A model generated the notes under the pieces. It was not told the origin of the DNA. It ran no database searches and was given only the letters and a program-made list of their open reading frames with translations. Shown here one piece after another: positions 1 to 5,692 of a stretch of 5,858 nt of DNA. The stretch lies in NCBI GenBank assembly GCA_902780365.1, contig CACZFE010000196.1, forward strand, positions 1 to 5,858, read 5' to 3'. A program made the translations under genes and the position numbers. The stretch comes from an uncultured Spirochaetales bacterium. GTDB taxonomy: Bacteria > UBP6 > UBA1177. The number at the start of each line of letters is the position of its first letter. The stretch's first letter is position 1.

Positions 1-17
1 TAAAAACAAAAAAATTT

Positions 18-419
18 TTAATTATTTTCTTCGGGAAACAGGTCTTTGAGAAATTCGACGACTTTGTCGTTTCCGGCCGCATTTGCACTGTTTACGATCC
101 TAAAGAGTTCGTCCTTGTCGAACCAGATCCCGTGTTCTTTCGGGCATTTATCGATGATTATTTCACTTTCCGATGCAGGAACGCTCACCTTTTTCATTGA
201 TTTACCGCAAACCGGACAAGGGTGTTTTTTCTCTTTGTTTGTCGGGCTGACATCCTTGAACGACTGAAGAATTTCGAGAGATTTTCTTTCATCGCCGATA
301 AGCGCCTCAAGTTCTCCCGAATCGAGCCATATTCCGCCGCACGAAAAGCAGTAGTCGATCTCGGTTCCGTGAAGTTCAAGAACCGCCGTTTCTGTGCCGC
401 AAACCGGACAAACACGCAT
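18..419 (-). CDS. Small protein with two TFIIB-type zinc ribbons
   Basis: A 133-residue cytoplasmic protein with no signal peptide or membrane segment. It carries two zinc-ribbon modules of the zf-TFIIB type. The first has CPVCG at residues 4-8 and CFSCGGIWLD at 24-33, so its ligands are C4, C7, C24 and C27. The second has CPVCG at 68-72 and CPKEHGIWFD at 92-101, so its ligands are probably C68, C71, C92 and H96, with Glu where the fourth Cys would be. Each ends in the family's W-[LF]-D-x-x-E-L signature. A lysine-rich linker joins them and a short acidic tail follows. The start at 419 has a strong AGGAGG five bases upstream. The gene lies 9 bp after the greA-recG stop, with its ribosome binding site over that stop, so the two are very likely co-transcribed and translationally coupled. 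The molecular function of the family is not established; binding of nucleic acid or protein is a guess. Only an A/T-rich 17-bp stretch follows, with no clear terminator. Confidence 0.9.
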   Translation of the reverse strand: MRVCPVCGTETAVLELHGTEIDYCFSCGGIWLDSGELEALIGDERKSLEILQSFKDVSPTNKEKKHPCPVCGKSMKKVSVPASESEIIIDKCPKEHGIWFDKDELFRIVNSANAAGNDKVVEFLKDLFPEENN

Positions 420-424
420 GATTT

Positions 425-430
425 CCTCCT
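425..430 (-). promoter_or_regulatory. Ribosome binding site overlapping the recG stop codon
   Basis: On the minus strand AGGAGG (430 down to 425) sits five bases before the ATG at 419 and shares two bases with the TAG stop (431-429) of the preceding greA-recG frame. Ribosomes ending greA-recG therefore terminate directly on the site that starts the zinc-ribbon gene, which is a usual arrangement for translational coupling. Confidence 0.8.
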
Positions 431-2942
431 AACTTGCGCGGAATCTGTTGAATTTTTCCGCAAAAAAACGTTCAAAAACCGAGTTGCAGAAGTTTATATA
501 CTCTTTCTCTTTTGTTGCAAGAATAGTCCGAGTGAAAATCCTCGCCCTTTCTACAAGTTCGCCGTAACGCACAGCGAGCAGGAAAAATGAATCGTTCTTG
601 AAACCGCTCTGTTCCAAGCCGGTCAAAGCGCCGGGACCGCGTGTCTTGAGGTCGTATTCAGCGATTTTGAAGCCGTCTTCCGTTTTTGAGAGGAAATCAA
701 GCCTGTTGAAAGCCTTTTCACTGATGTCGCTACCTGAAACAAGCGCGCAGAAGGACTTTTCCTTTCCCCGCCCTACTCTGCCGCGAAGCTGATGAAGCTG
801 GGCAAGCCCGAACCTTTCGGCGTTTTCGATGACCATAAAAACCGCGTCGGGAACGTCAACTCCGACTTCGACTACTATTGTCGAAACAAGCAGGTTGATC
901 TCACCGTTTTTGAGCCTGTCGATTACAACACGTTTTTCGTCGCCTTTCATCCTGCCGTGAAGAAGTGCCGCCCTGTCGCCTAAAACCCGCGAAAACTCTT
1001 CATAAACTCCTTCGACATGCTTCAGTTCCGACTTCATCTCCTCGCTGTCGCTCTCTTCTACCAGAGGGCATACCCAGTAACCCTTTTTATTTTGATTTTT
1101 TATGATTTCAGTAACGAAATCAAACACTTTAAAGCGGTTTTCAGCCGGAACGAGCCTCGTTGTTACCGGGATCCTTCCGGGTGGCATCTCGTCGATCACG
1201 CTGATTTCGGTCGAGCCGTAAACCGTTAGCGCAAGTGTTCTCGGGATCGGTGTAGCACTGACAACAAGAACATCGGGGTGCACCGACTTAGACTGGAGTT
1301 TCATCCGCTGAGAAACGCCGAAACGGTGCTGCTCGTCGATTATTATGAGGCCTATTTCCTCCATAAATTCCAGATTTTCGAAAAGAGCGTGCGTCCCTAT
1401 GAGAAAATCGGCTTTTTTCGCGTTTTCAAGCCGCTCTGCCTTCTTTTTTTTGCCGGTGACGCCTCCTAAAAAGAGCTCGATTTTTATGTTTTCGGGCACC
1501 ATCCGGGAAATTGTCTTATAGTGCTGTGCAGCCAGGATCTCGGTAGGAGCCATGATCACGCTTACGTAGCCGCTCGCGATAACATCAAGGCTTGCAAGCA
1601 CCATTACTGCAGTTTTTCCGCTTCCGACATCGCCTTGAAGCAGCCTGTTCATCGGATAAATTGAAGATAAATCGCCGCGTATTTCGCCGAGGACGCGCTT
1701 CTGCGCTTTGGTAAGCTCAAAAGCCATGTTTTTTTCAACACTTACGCTTAAATCCGATGCAGTTTTTATTTTTCGTTTTTTATCGGCGCGCATTCCTATT
1801 GCCGAGAACTGTGCTCCGAACTGGAAAAAGAAAAGCTGGTCGAACGCGATCCTCTTATGCCACTTTGTCTTGAACTCGTTAAGCTCGTTTATATCAGCGC
1901 TCAAATGCGGAAAGTGCAGATTCATCAGCGATTCGACAAAATCGGGAAAACCGAATTCCTTTTTAAGGCTCTCCGGAAGCCACTCACCGCGGTGCGGGGC
2001 AAGAAGATTCACAAGAATCCTCGCCGTTCTCAACATAAAAAGGTGCGAAACTCCGACTACATTTTTGTAAACCGGAATATAGCCGCTGAGCAGTGTTTTC
2101 CACTCCTCGTCGAAGCGGAAGATCTCCGGATTTACAAGATTTACCGCAAAGGATTTGGGGCTGACTTCGCCCGAAACGAGAACCTCGTCGCCTTCATGAT
2201 AGAGATTGCAGTAAATCATTCCGAGTTTCCCGAAAAACGTGATAGTGACAAGAGAGCCGTTAAGATCGACTTTCAAATGCGACGGGATTTTGCCGAAACC
2301 GCGTTGCACAGAGATTATCTTTGCTTTGAAAGTCGCCATCTGACCTTTTTCGAAGTCAGAATATTTTGTAACGAGAAACCGCGTTTCGTAGGCGTCAGGG
2401 AGATTTCCGACCAGAAAATCGAAAACTTTGCCTCCCAAAGCGGCAGAAATTTTTTTAAGCTGCTGTTTTGAAAGGCTTGCCGCCGACTCGATCGGCTGAC
2501 TCAGAAATGAACCAGCCGGAGTCTGGACAGCAACGTCATCGCCCAGCATCTTGCCAATCAAAGCATGACCTTTCGGACTTGCTATAGAAATTTTGCCGTG
2601 CTCGGGATCGCTTTCGACTTCTCCGACAAGAGTGTATACGACTTCTTCGTCGGTGTCGTTGTCAAGCAGTTTTACAGTTGCGCCGAAAAGAACTTTGTCT
2701 CCGCTGAGCTTGGAAACGTCGATAACTTCCGCATCCGCGATAACACCGTCAAGATATTCGATTCTTCCTTCAATAAAGCTCTGTTTTTCGCGTGCCGCAT
2801 GATATTCCGCGTTCTCGCTCAAGTCACCGTGACTTCTGGCTTCCGCTATTTTTGCAATGATCGCAGGTCTTTCGACTTTTTTGAGGTGTCTTACCTCTTC
2901 GGATATTTTTTCGTAACCGCCTTTTGTAATAGGAATAGACAT
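429..2942 (-). CDS. greA-recG: GreA-RecG fusion: transcript cleavage factor joined to ATP-dependent DNA translocase
   Basis: One uninterrupted 837-residue frame. Residues 1-75 form the GreA coiled coil with the tip motif GDLSENAEY (39-47), including D40 and E43, equivalent to the acidic pair that places Mg2+ in the RNA polymerase active site. Residues 80-145 match the GreA C-terminal FKBP-like domain (FGATV, LIGK, DDV..QTPAG) but lack the final beta strand. RecG starts at about 148: wedge/OB region about 150-275, FELTKAQKRV (408-417), Walker A GDVGSGKT (437-444), DEQH (536-539), SATPIPRT (562-569), QLRGRVGRG (718-726) and the translocation motif TRGPG (767-771). The RecG part is about 690 residues, the normal full length. 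GreA rescues backtracked RNA polymerase; RecG drives fork reversal and branch migration and unwinds R-loops. The start has GGAGGT six bases upstream and its own promoter. There is no internal ATG or Shine-Dalgarno near the junction. The domain calls are secure; the fusion itself could be natural or an artefact. Confidence 0.93.
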   Translation of the reverse strand: MSIPITKGGYEKISEEVRHLKKVERPAIIAKIAEARSHGDLSENAEYHAAREKQSFIEGRIEYLDGVIADAEVIDVSKLSGDKVLFGATVKLLDNDTDEEVVYTLVGEVESDPEHGKISIASPKGHALIGKMLGDDVAVQTPAGSFLSQPIESAASLSKQQLKKISAALGGKVFDFLVGNLPDAYETRFLVTKYSDFEKGQMATFKAKIISVQRGFGKIPSHLKVDLNGSLVTITFFGKLGMIYCNLYHEGDEVLVSGEVSPKSFAVNLVNPEIFRFDEEWKTLLSGYIPVYKNVVGVSHLFMLRTARILVNLLAPHRGEWLPESLKKEFGFPDFVESLMNLHFPHLSADINELNEFKTKWHKRIAFDQLFFFQFGAQFSAIGMRADKKRKIKTASDLSVSVEKNMAFELTKAQKRVLGEIRGDLSSIYPMNRLLQGDVGSGKTAVMVLASLDVIASGYVSVIMAPTEILAAQHYKTISRMVPENIKIELFLGGVTGKKKKAERLENAKKADFLIGTHALFENLEFMEEIGLIIIDEQHRFGVSQRMKLQSKSVHPDVLVVSATPIPRTLALTVYGSTEISVIDEMPPGRIPVTTRLVPAENRFKVFDFVTEIIKNQNKKGYWVCPLVEESDSEEMKSELKHVEGVYEEFSRVLGDRAALLHGRMKGDEKRVVIDRLKNGEINLLVSTIVVEVGVDVPDAVFMVIENAERFGLAQLHQLRGRVGRGKEKSFCALVSGSDISEKAFNRLDFLSKTEDGFKIAEYDLKTRGPGALTGLEQSGFKNDSFFLLAVRYGELVERARIFTRTILATKEKEYINFCNSVFERFFAEKFNRFRAS
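2490..2520 (-). other. GreA/RecG junction
   Basis: The GreA homology ends at QTPAGS (residues 140-145) and RecG-like sequence begins at about FLSQPIES (146-153), so there is virtually no linker. In the two other minus-strand frames I find neither the missing GreA end (an E-x-E-[FY]-E-type strand) nor a separate recG start. The first in-frame Met after the junction is residue 202, already inside the RecG wedge domain, so a separately initiated full RecG is not encoded here. Confidence 0.75.
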
Positions 2943-2948
2943 AATAAA

Positions 2949-2954
2949 ACCTCC
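2949..2954 (-). promoter_or_regulatory. Ribosome binding site of greA-recG
   Basis: GGAGGT on the minus strand ends six bases before the ATG at 2942. It fixes translation at the GreA N-terminus, which matches the usual GreA start, so the fused protein begins with GreA. Confidence 0.8.
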
Positions 2955-2974
2955 AAAGAAAAATAAAGCGTAGT

Positions 2975-3002
2975 ATTATAGCGACAAACTTTACGGAATC
3001 AA
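2975..3002 (-). promoter_or_regulatory. Sigma70-type promoter for greA-recG
   Basis: On the minus strand TTGATT (3002-2997, four of six matches to TTGACA) is followed by a 16-bp spacer and a perfect TATAAT (2980-2975). The -35 box overlaps the stop codon of the DUF2520 gene (3001-2999). The predicted transcript start near 2968 leaves a leader of roughly 25 bases that contains the GGAGGT site. Read-through from the upstream genes is also possible because no terminator hairpin is visible between them. Confidence 0.65.
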
Positions 3003-3697
3003 GTTTTATCAGTTTTTGAAACTCTTAAAATTGCCTCGTTCACTGCTTTGAAAAGTTCGGCAAGCGCCGCGTCTTTGCCAGCCAAAGCCTTGTATTCATT
3101 CTGCAAAACTTCATTCTCGCCGCGTGCCGCAGGGCCTGTAATCCCTTTAATTCCGTCACGAAAAACGTTATCAAGCGAGGAATCGACAAGCTGGCGTATC
3201 AGCTTTTCGGAATCTTCTTTTGAAAAACCCGATCCTTCAAGAAGATCCAGCGCCTGCAACACAAAAAATTGTGAGAAATTTCCTGAGATCACAGCGGAAA
3301 TATGGTAAAGAAGGTCCGGATTCACGCCGCAAAAGACAAATTTAAGCCCTGTTTTTTCGAGCATTTCCTCAAAATCCTTATTTTTTTTGCCCCAAAGGGT
3401 GAAAAGAATCCGTGAAAAATCACTCCCCGCGTTTACTGAACTGTATGGATGAAGCAGAAAGACGCGGTTGTCTCCGAAATGTGTCGCAGCCGAAAAATGG
3501 ACAACGAAAAGTCCTTGATTTTTCTCAGTAATTTCATTCAAGAGCAGAGCAACCGCCGAATCTGGAACTGCAAGAAAAAGAATCCCCGAGGCGTTTTCCG
3601 GAGGATCCTGCAGAATTTCATGCCGGATATTGCGGTTTTTCAGAAAATTCGAGAGAGCAGTCCCGACTTTACCCTGCCCTATGACGAAAATATCCAT
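2999..3697 (-). CDS. Rossmann-fold/DUF2520 dehydrogenase-like protein
   Basis: A 232-residue cytoplasmic protein of the family that pairs an N-terminal NAD(P)-binding Rossmann-like domain with a helical DUF2520 domain, distantly like ketopantoate reductase and pyrroline-5-carboxylate reductase. The dinucleotide loop is VIGQGKVGTAL (residues 5-15, GxGxxG at 7-12). LAVPDSAV (42-49) is the conserved strand and loop ending the Rossmann half, and LHP (82-84) and the helix YHISAVISGNF (131-141) are family hallmarks. GPAARGE (188-194) is the typical DUF2520 signature. It is slightly shorter than many members. The substrate is unknown and the family is annotated only as putative oxidoreductases. The start at 3697 lies seven bases after the HIT stop. 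Its only Shine-Dalgarno-like sequence, AGGGA, is about 13 bases upstream inside the HIT gene, so translation probably depends on coupling to HIT. Confidence 0.88.
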   Translation of the reverse strand: MDIFVIGQGKVGTALSNFLKNRNIRHEILQDPPENASGILFLAVPDSAVALLLNEITEKNQGLFVVHFSAATHFGDNRVFLLHPYSSVNAGSDFSRILFTLWGKKNKDFEEMLEKTGLKFVFCGVNPDLLYHISAVISGNFSQFFVLQALDLLEGSGFSKEDSEKLIRQLVDSSLDNVFRDGIKGITGPAARGENEVLQNEYKALAGKDAALAELFKAVNEAILRVSKTDKT

Positions 3698-3704
3698 TTC
3701 AGAA

Positions 3705-4055
3705 TCACATTCCCTGAAGTTTGCCTTTGAGATCCTCGCCGCCGAGAACGTGAGCGTGGAAGTGAGGAACAGCCTGACCGGAATCCCTGCCCGAATTTAC
3801 AACTACGCGGTAGCCGCTTTCAGCCATGTTTTCCATAGCTGCGATCTTTTTAGCGACAGTGAAAAGAGACGCGAAGATCTTCTCGTCCTCTTTTTCGATC
3901 TCGTTCACCGACTTGATGTGCTTTTTCGTGATGATGAGGTCGTGGACCTTGCACAGCGGATTGATGTCGCGGATAACGATAAAGTTTTCGTCCTCGTAAA
4001 GACGCGGGGACGGAATGTCGCCTTTTACGATTTTGCAGAAAATGCAGTCACACAT
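3705..4055 (-). CDS. HIT-family (histidine triad, HinT-like) nucleotide-binding protein
   Basis: A compact 116-residue protein covering one complete HIT domain. The N-terminus CDCIFCKIV (residues 2-10) holds the CxxC that binds zinc in many bacterial members, with H38/H46 as possible partners. The glycine-rich segment NSGRDSGQ (87-94) precedes the catalytic triad HFHAH (98-102), followed by VLGG. HinT-type members are nucleoside phosphoramidases or purine-nucleotide hydrolases acting in the cytoplasm; the true substrate here cannot be told from sequence. The start at 4055 has AAGGAGA five bases upstream. The gene follows the lipoprotein by 26 bp with no terminator and precedes the DUF2520 gene by 7 bp, so these three probably share a transcript. 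No functional link with the lipoprotein is evident. Confidence 0.94.
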   Translation of the reverse strand: MCDCIFCKIVKGDIPSPRLYEDENFIVIRDINPLCKVHDLIITKKHIKSVNEIEKEDEKIFASLFTVAKKIAAMENMAESGYRVVVNSGRDSGQAVPHFHAHVLGGEDLKGKLQGM

Positions 4056-4060
4056 TTTGA

Positions 4061-4067
4061 TCTCCTT
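4061..4067 (-). promoter_or_regulatory. Ribosome binding site of the HIT gene
   Basis: AAGGAGA on the minus strand ends five bases before the ATG at 4055, in the 26-bp gap after the lipoprotein stop. No promoter elements fit in this gap, which supports co-transcription with the lipoprotein gene. Confidence 0.75.
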
Positions 4068-4081
4068 AATTTTTGTTTTTA

Positions 4082-5614
4082 TTATTCGCCTTCAGTCACT
4101 ACGAATTCTTTGGTGTCGCCGAGTTTCTTGTATGTTCCGGAGCAGTTTGTCTCCGCTGCAGGAATATCGACTGCAAAAACAGCCGCGCTGTGAGTTCCCG
4201 TGCCGAGAACAGCTCTGAGCTCTTCATCAAACGGCATTTCGAAACCGTGGTTGTTCGTCTCGCTGCATCCGGATAAAACCGCGGAGTCACCAGGTCTCTG
4301 GAGTTTTGCGTAAGCCCAGCGTACAGCAGCCGCAGCCGACTCATCTTTGTTTTTGTAGTATTCGATTTTGACAAGGATATATTTCTGAGGTGCGTCAAGG
4401 TCGCAAGTCCAGCCTTTCACATTGCCGCCGTCAGCCGATTCGAAGACGCCGTCCGGTTCGTGTCCTGTAGCAGCCGGTGCAATCGTAAGATCGTCAACGA
4501 CAAGGCCGGTTTTGGTGACCATTGAACTGCTGCTGAAGCTGAGACCGAAAACAAACTGCGTTGTCCTGCAGGCTGCCGGAAGCTGCCATTCAGAAGTTGT
4601 CCATGCGGCAGTCGAATAACTGTTGACCTTATTATAAAAACCGTTCGCCGTTTCCCATGGAGACTGCGGATCCAAAGACTGTGTCCCGCCCGTTGAATTT
4701 CTGGCCGTCGTCGTTCCCTCACCGTTGCATGTCGGCTGGATAAAGTCGTAACCGTTTTCCGAAAACGGAACAGTGCCTTTCGCATAGTAGAGGACATTGA
4801 CCGTGCATGCCGAGCAGAGCGACAAATCAACAGGTAGAAGAACCGAAGTATAATCCATATTGTCGCTATATCCCGAATATCTGCCGAAAGTGTAGCTGCC
4901 GCTTCTTGCAGCAATCAATGATGAATCGACAACATCCCAGTAGTTGTTTGTCGAAAATCCCTGAGTCGTGCCGTCTTCCCAGTCGAATTTTCCGCCGTGA
5001 GGAAGTTTTTCTATCGCAGCGGCGCAGGTTTTGTCCGAAACGCACTCGTTAGTCGCAAGGTCGCAGCTCTGTCCGTAAGCATGAAGACAGTCGTCATCCG
5101 AAAGGCACATAACGCACTTGCCGGTTGCAGTATCACAGCGGATATTGTTCGGATTGGAAAGGCAGTCCTCGTTTTTCGAGCAGTTAGGAAGAGTGTCAGC
5201 GTCATCGTCCGATCCGCCGTCATTATCGCTACTTGTATCGGAGTCTGTGTCGGTTTCGCCGTCATCATCATTAGTCTCAGAATCGGTGTCCCCATCACCG
5301 GTTTCATCGTCATCGACTGTTACGGCATCAGGCAGTTCCGAATTTTCACCGTCATCAGTGCTTTCACCGTTGTCGGAAGTATCGCCGCTGTCGGTTTCAC
5401 CGCCGTCCGGAAGCGTATCTCCAGAAGTTGTGTCGCTGTCGGAATCGCCGGGATCGACTATCGCGCTGTTATGGATGCAAAAGCCGTCAAGACAGGAATA
5501 GGAACTGTCAGGACAGTCAGAAACAGTTATGCACGGAACCAGAGGATCATCGCCGCCTGAACACGAAATGAGGAACAAAAACGCAAGAAAAATAAAAAAA
5601 CTGCTTTTTTTCAT
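4082..5614 (-). CDS. Secreted multidomain lipoprotein with acidic linker, cysteine repeats and jelly-roll-like domain
   Basis: A 510-residue exported lipoprotein. Residues 1-17 are a signal peptide (KK, then a hydrophobic stretch) with lipobox LISC and lipidated C18; Ser at +2 favours the outer membrane. A first Cys motif (C28, C34, C41, C46) is followed by an Asp/Ser/Thr/Gly/Glu linker at about 54-143. Two more Cys motifs follow (C145, C151, C160, C167 and C170, C176, C184, C191), resembling Dickkopf-type cysteine-rich repeats. Residues about 207-380 look like a MAM/carbohydrate-binding-like beta sandwich: it opens with FDWEDGTTQGF (210-220) and closes with GLVVDDLTI (370-378). Residues about 387-505 form a second beta-rich domain opening EPDGVFES..GGNVKGWTCD. 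No catalytic motif is seen. A surface adhesion or binding role is inferred from architecture alone. The start has GGAGGT six bases upstream. The specific function is unknown. Confidence 0.9.
   Translation of the reverse strand: MKKSSFFIFLAFLFLISCSGGDDPLVPCITVSDCPDSSYSCLDGFCIHNSAIVDPGDSDSDTTSGDTLPDGGETDSGDTSDNGESTDDGENSELPDAVTVDDDETGDGDTDSETNDDDGETDTDSDTSSDNDGGSDDDADTLPNCSKNEDCLSNPNNIRCDTATGKCVMCLSDDDCLHAYGQSCDLATNECVSDKTCAAAIEKLPHGGKFDWEDGTTQGFSTNNYWDVVDSSLIAARSGSYTFGRYSGYSDNMDYTSVLLPVDLSLCSACTVNVLYYAKGTVPFSENGYDFIQPTCNGEGTTTARNSTGGTQSLDPQSPWETANGFYNKVNSYSTAAWTTSEWQLPAACRTTQFVFGLSFSSSSMVTKTGLVVDDLTIAPAATGHEPDGVFESADGGNVKGWTCDLDAPQKYILVKIEYYKNKDESAAAAVRWAYAKLQRPGDSAVLSGCSETNNHGFEMPFDEELRAVLGTGTHSAAVFAVDIPAAETNCSGTYKKLGDTKEFVVTEGE
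5186..5455 (-). repeat. Low-complexity Asp/Ser/Thr/Glu/Gly linker coding region
   Basis: About 90 codons inside the lipoprotein gene encode an irregular acidic tract rich in short DSDT, GDT, DDD and DDGE units. There are no long exact tandem copies, but the limited codon set (GAC/GAT, TCC/TCG, ACC/ACA, GGC/GGT) makes the DNA repetitive and prone to slippage. Such tracts commonly act as flexible, highly charged or Ca2+-binding stalks holding a domain away from the membrane. The tract separates the first cysteine motif from the other two. Confidence 0.8.
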
Positions 5615-5620
5615 CTCAAC

Positions 5621-5626
5621 ACCTCC
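5621..5626 (-). promoter_or_regulatory. Ribosome binding site of the lipoprotein gene
   Basis: GGAGGT on the minus strand, six bases before the ATG at 5614. It supports this start, which also gives a complete signal peptide with a short positively charged N-terminus. Confidence 0.8.
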
Positions 5627-5639
5627 GTAAAAGCGCTAA

Positions 5640-5667
5640 ATTCTACTCGAACGCCGCATTTTTACAA
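5640..5667 (-). promoter_or_regulatory. Possible sigma70-type promoter for the lipoprotein-HIT-DUF2520 genes
   Basis: On the minus strand TTGTAA (5667-5662, four of six matches) is separated by 16 bp from TAGAAT (5645-5640, five of six). It lies in the 78-bp gap after the PBP stop and upstream of the lipoprotein. The spacing equals that of the greA-recG promoter. A/T-rich gaps often give such matches by chance, so this is tentative. Confidence 0.4.
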
Positions 5668-5692
5668 AAAAATCCCGTTTTTTAACTTGAGA

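Noticed and set aside
1..17. A/T-only stretch after the zinc-ribbon stop as a terminator
   Set aside because: There is no GC stem; the window ends too soon to judge what follows.
1857..2471. Plus-strand open frame of 204 codons opposite recG
   Set aside because: It lies wholly inside a clearly coding, motif-rich region on the other strand, and its translation resembles no known family.
2200..2510. Possible separate recG start inside the fused frame
   Set aside because: The first in-frame Met past the junction (residue 202) lies inside the wedge domain, no Shine-Dalgarno precedes the junction, and the upstream codons are clear GreA.
4417..4914. Second minus-strand frame of 165 codons within the lipoprotein gene
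   Set aside because: It is Arg/Ser-rich out-of-frame translation; the lipoprotein frame explains the region with coherent domains, and no frameshift is needed.
5118..5501. Plus-strand open frame of 127 codons rich in Ser/Val/Pro
   Set aside because: It is the antisense of the acidic low-complexity linker; the restricted codons there keep the opposite strand free of stops. No ribosome binding site or family match.
5664..5686. A-run, CGGGA and T-run after the PBP stop (minus strand), resembling a terminator
   Set aside because: The stem would be only A:T pairs with no GC core, too weak for an intrinsic terminator.
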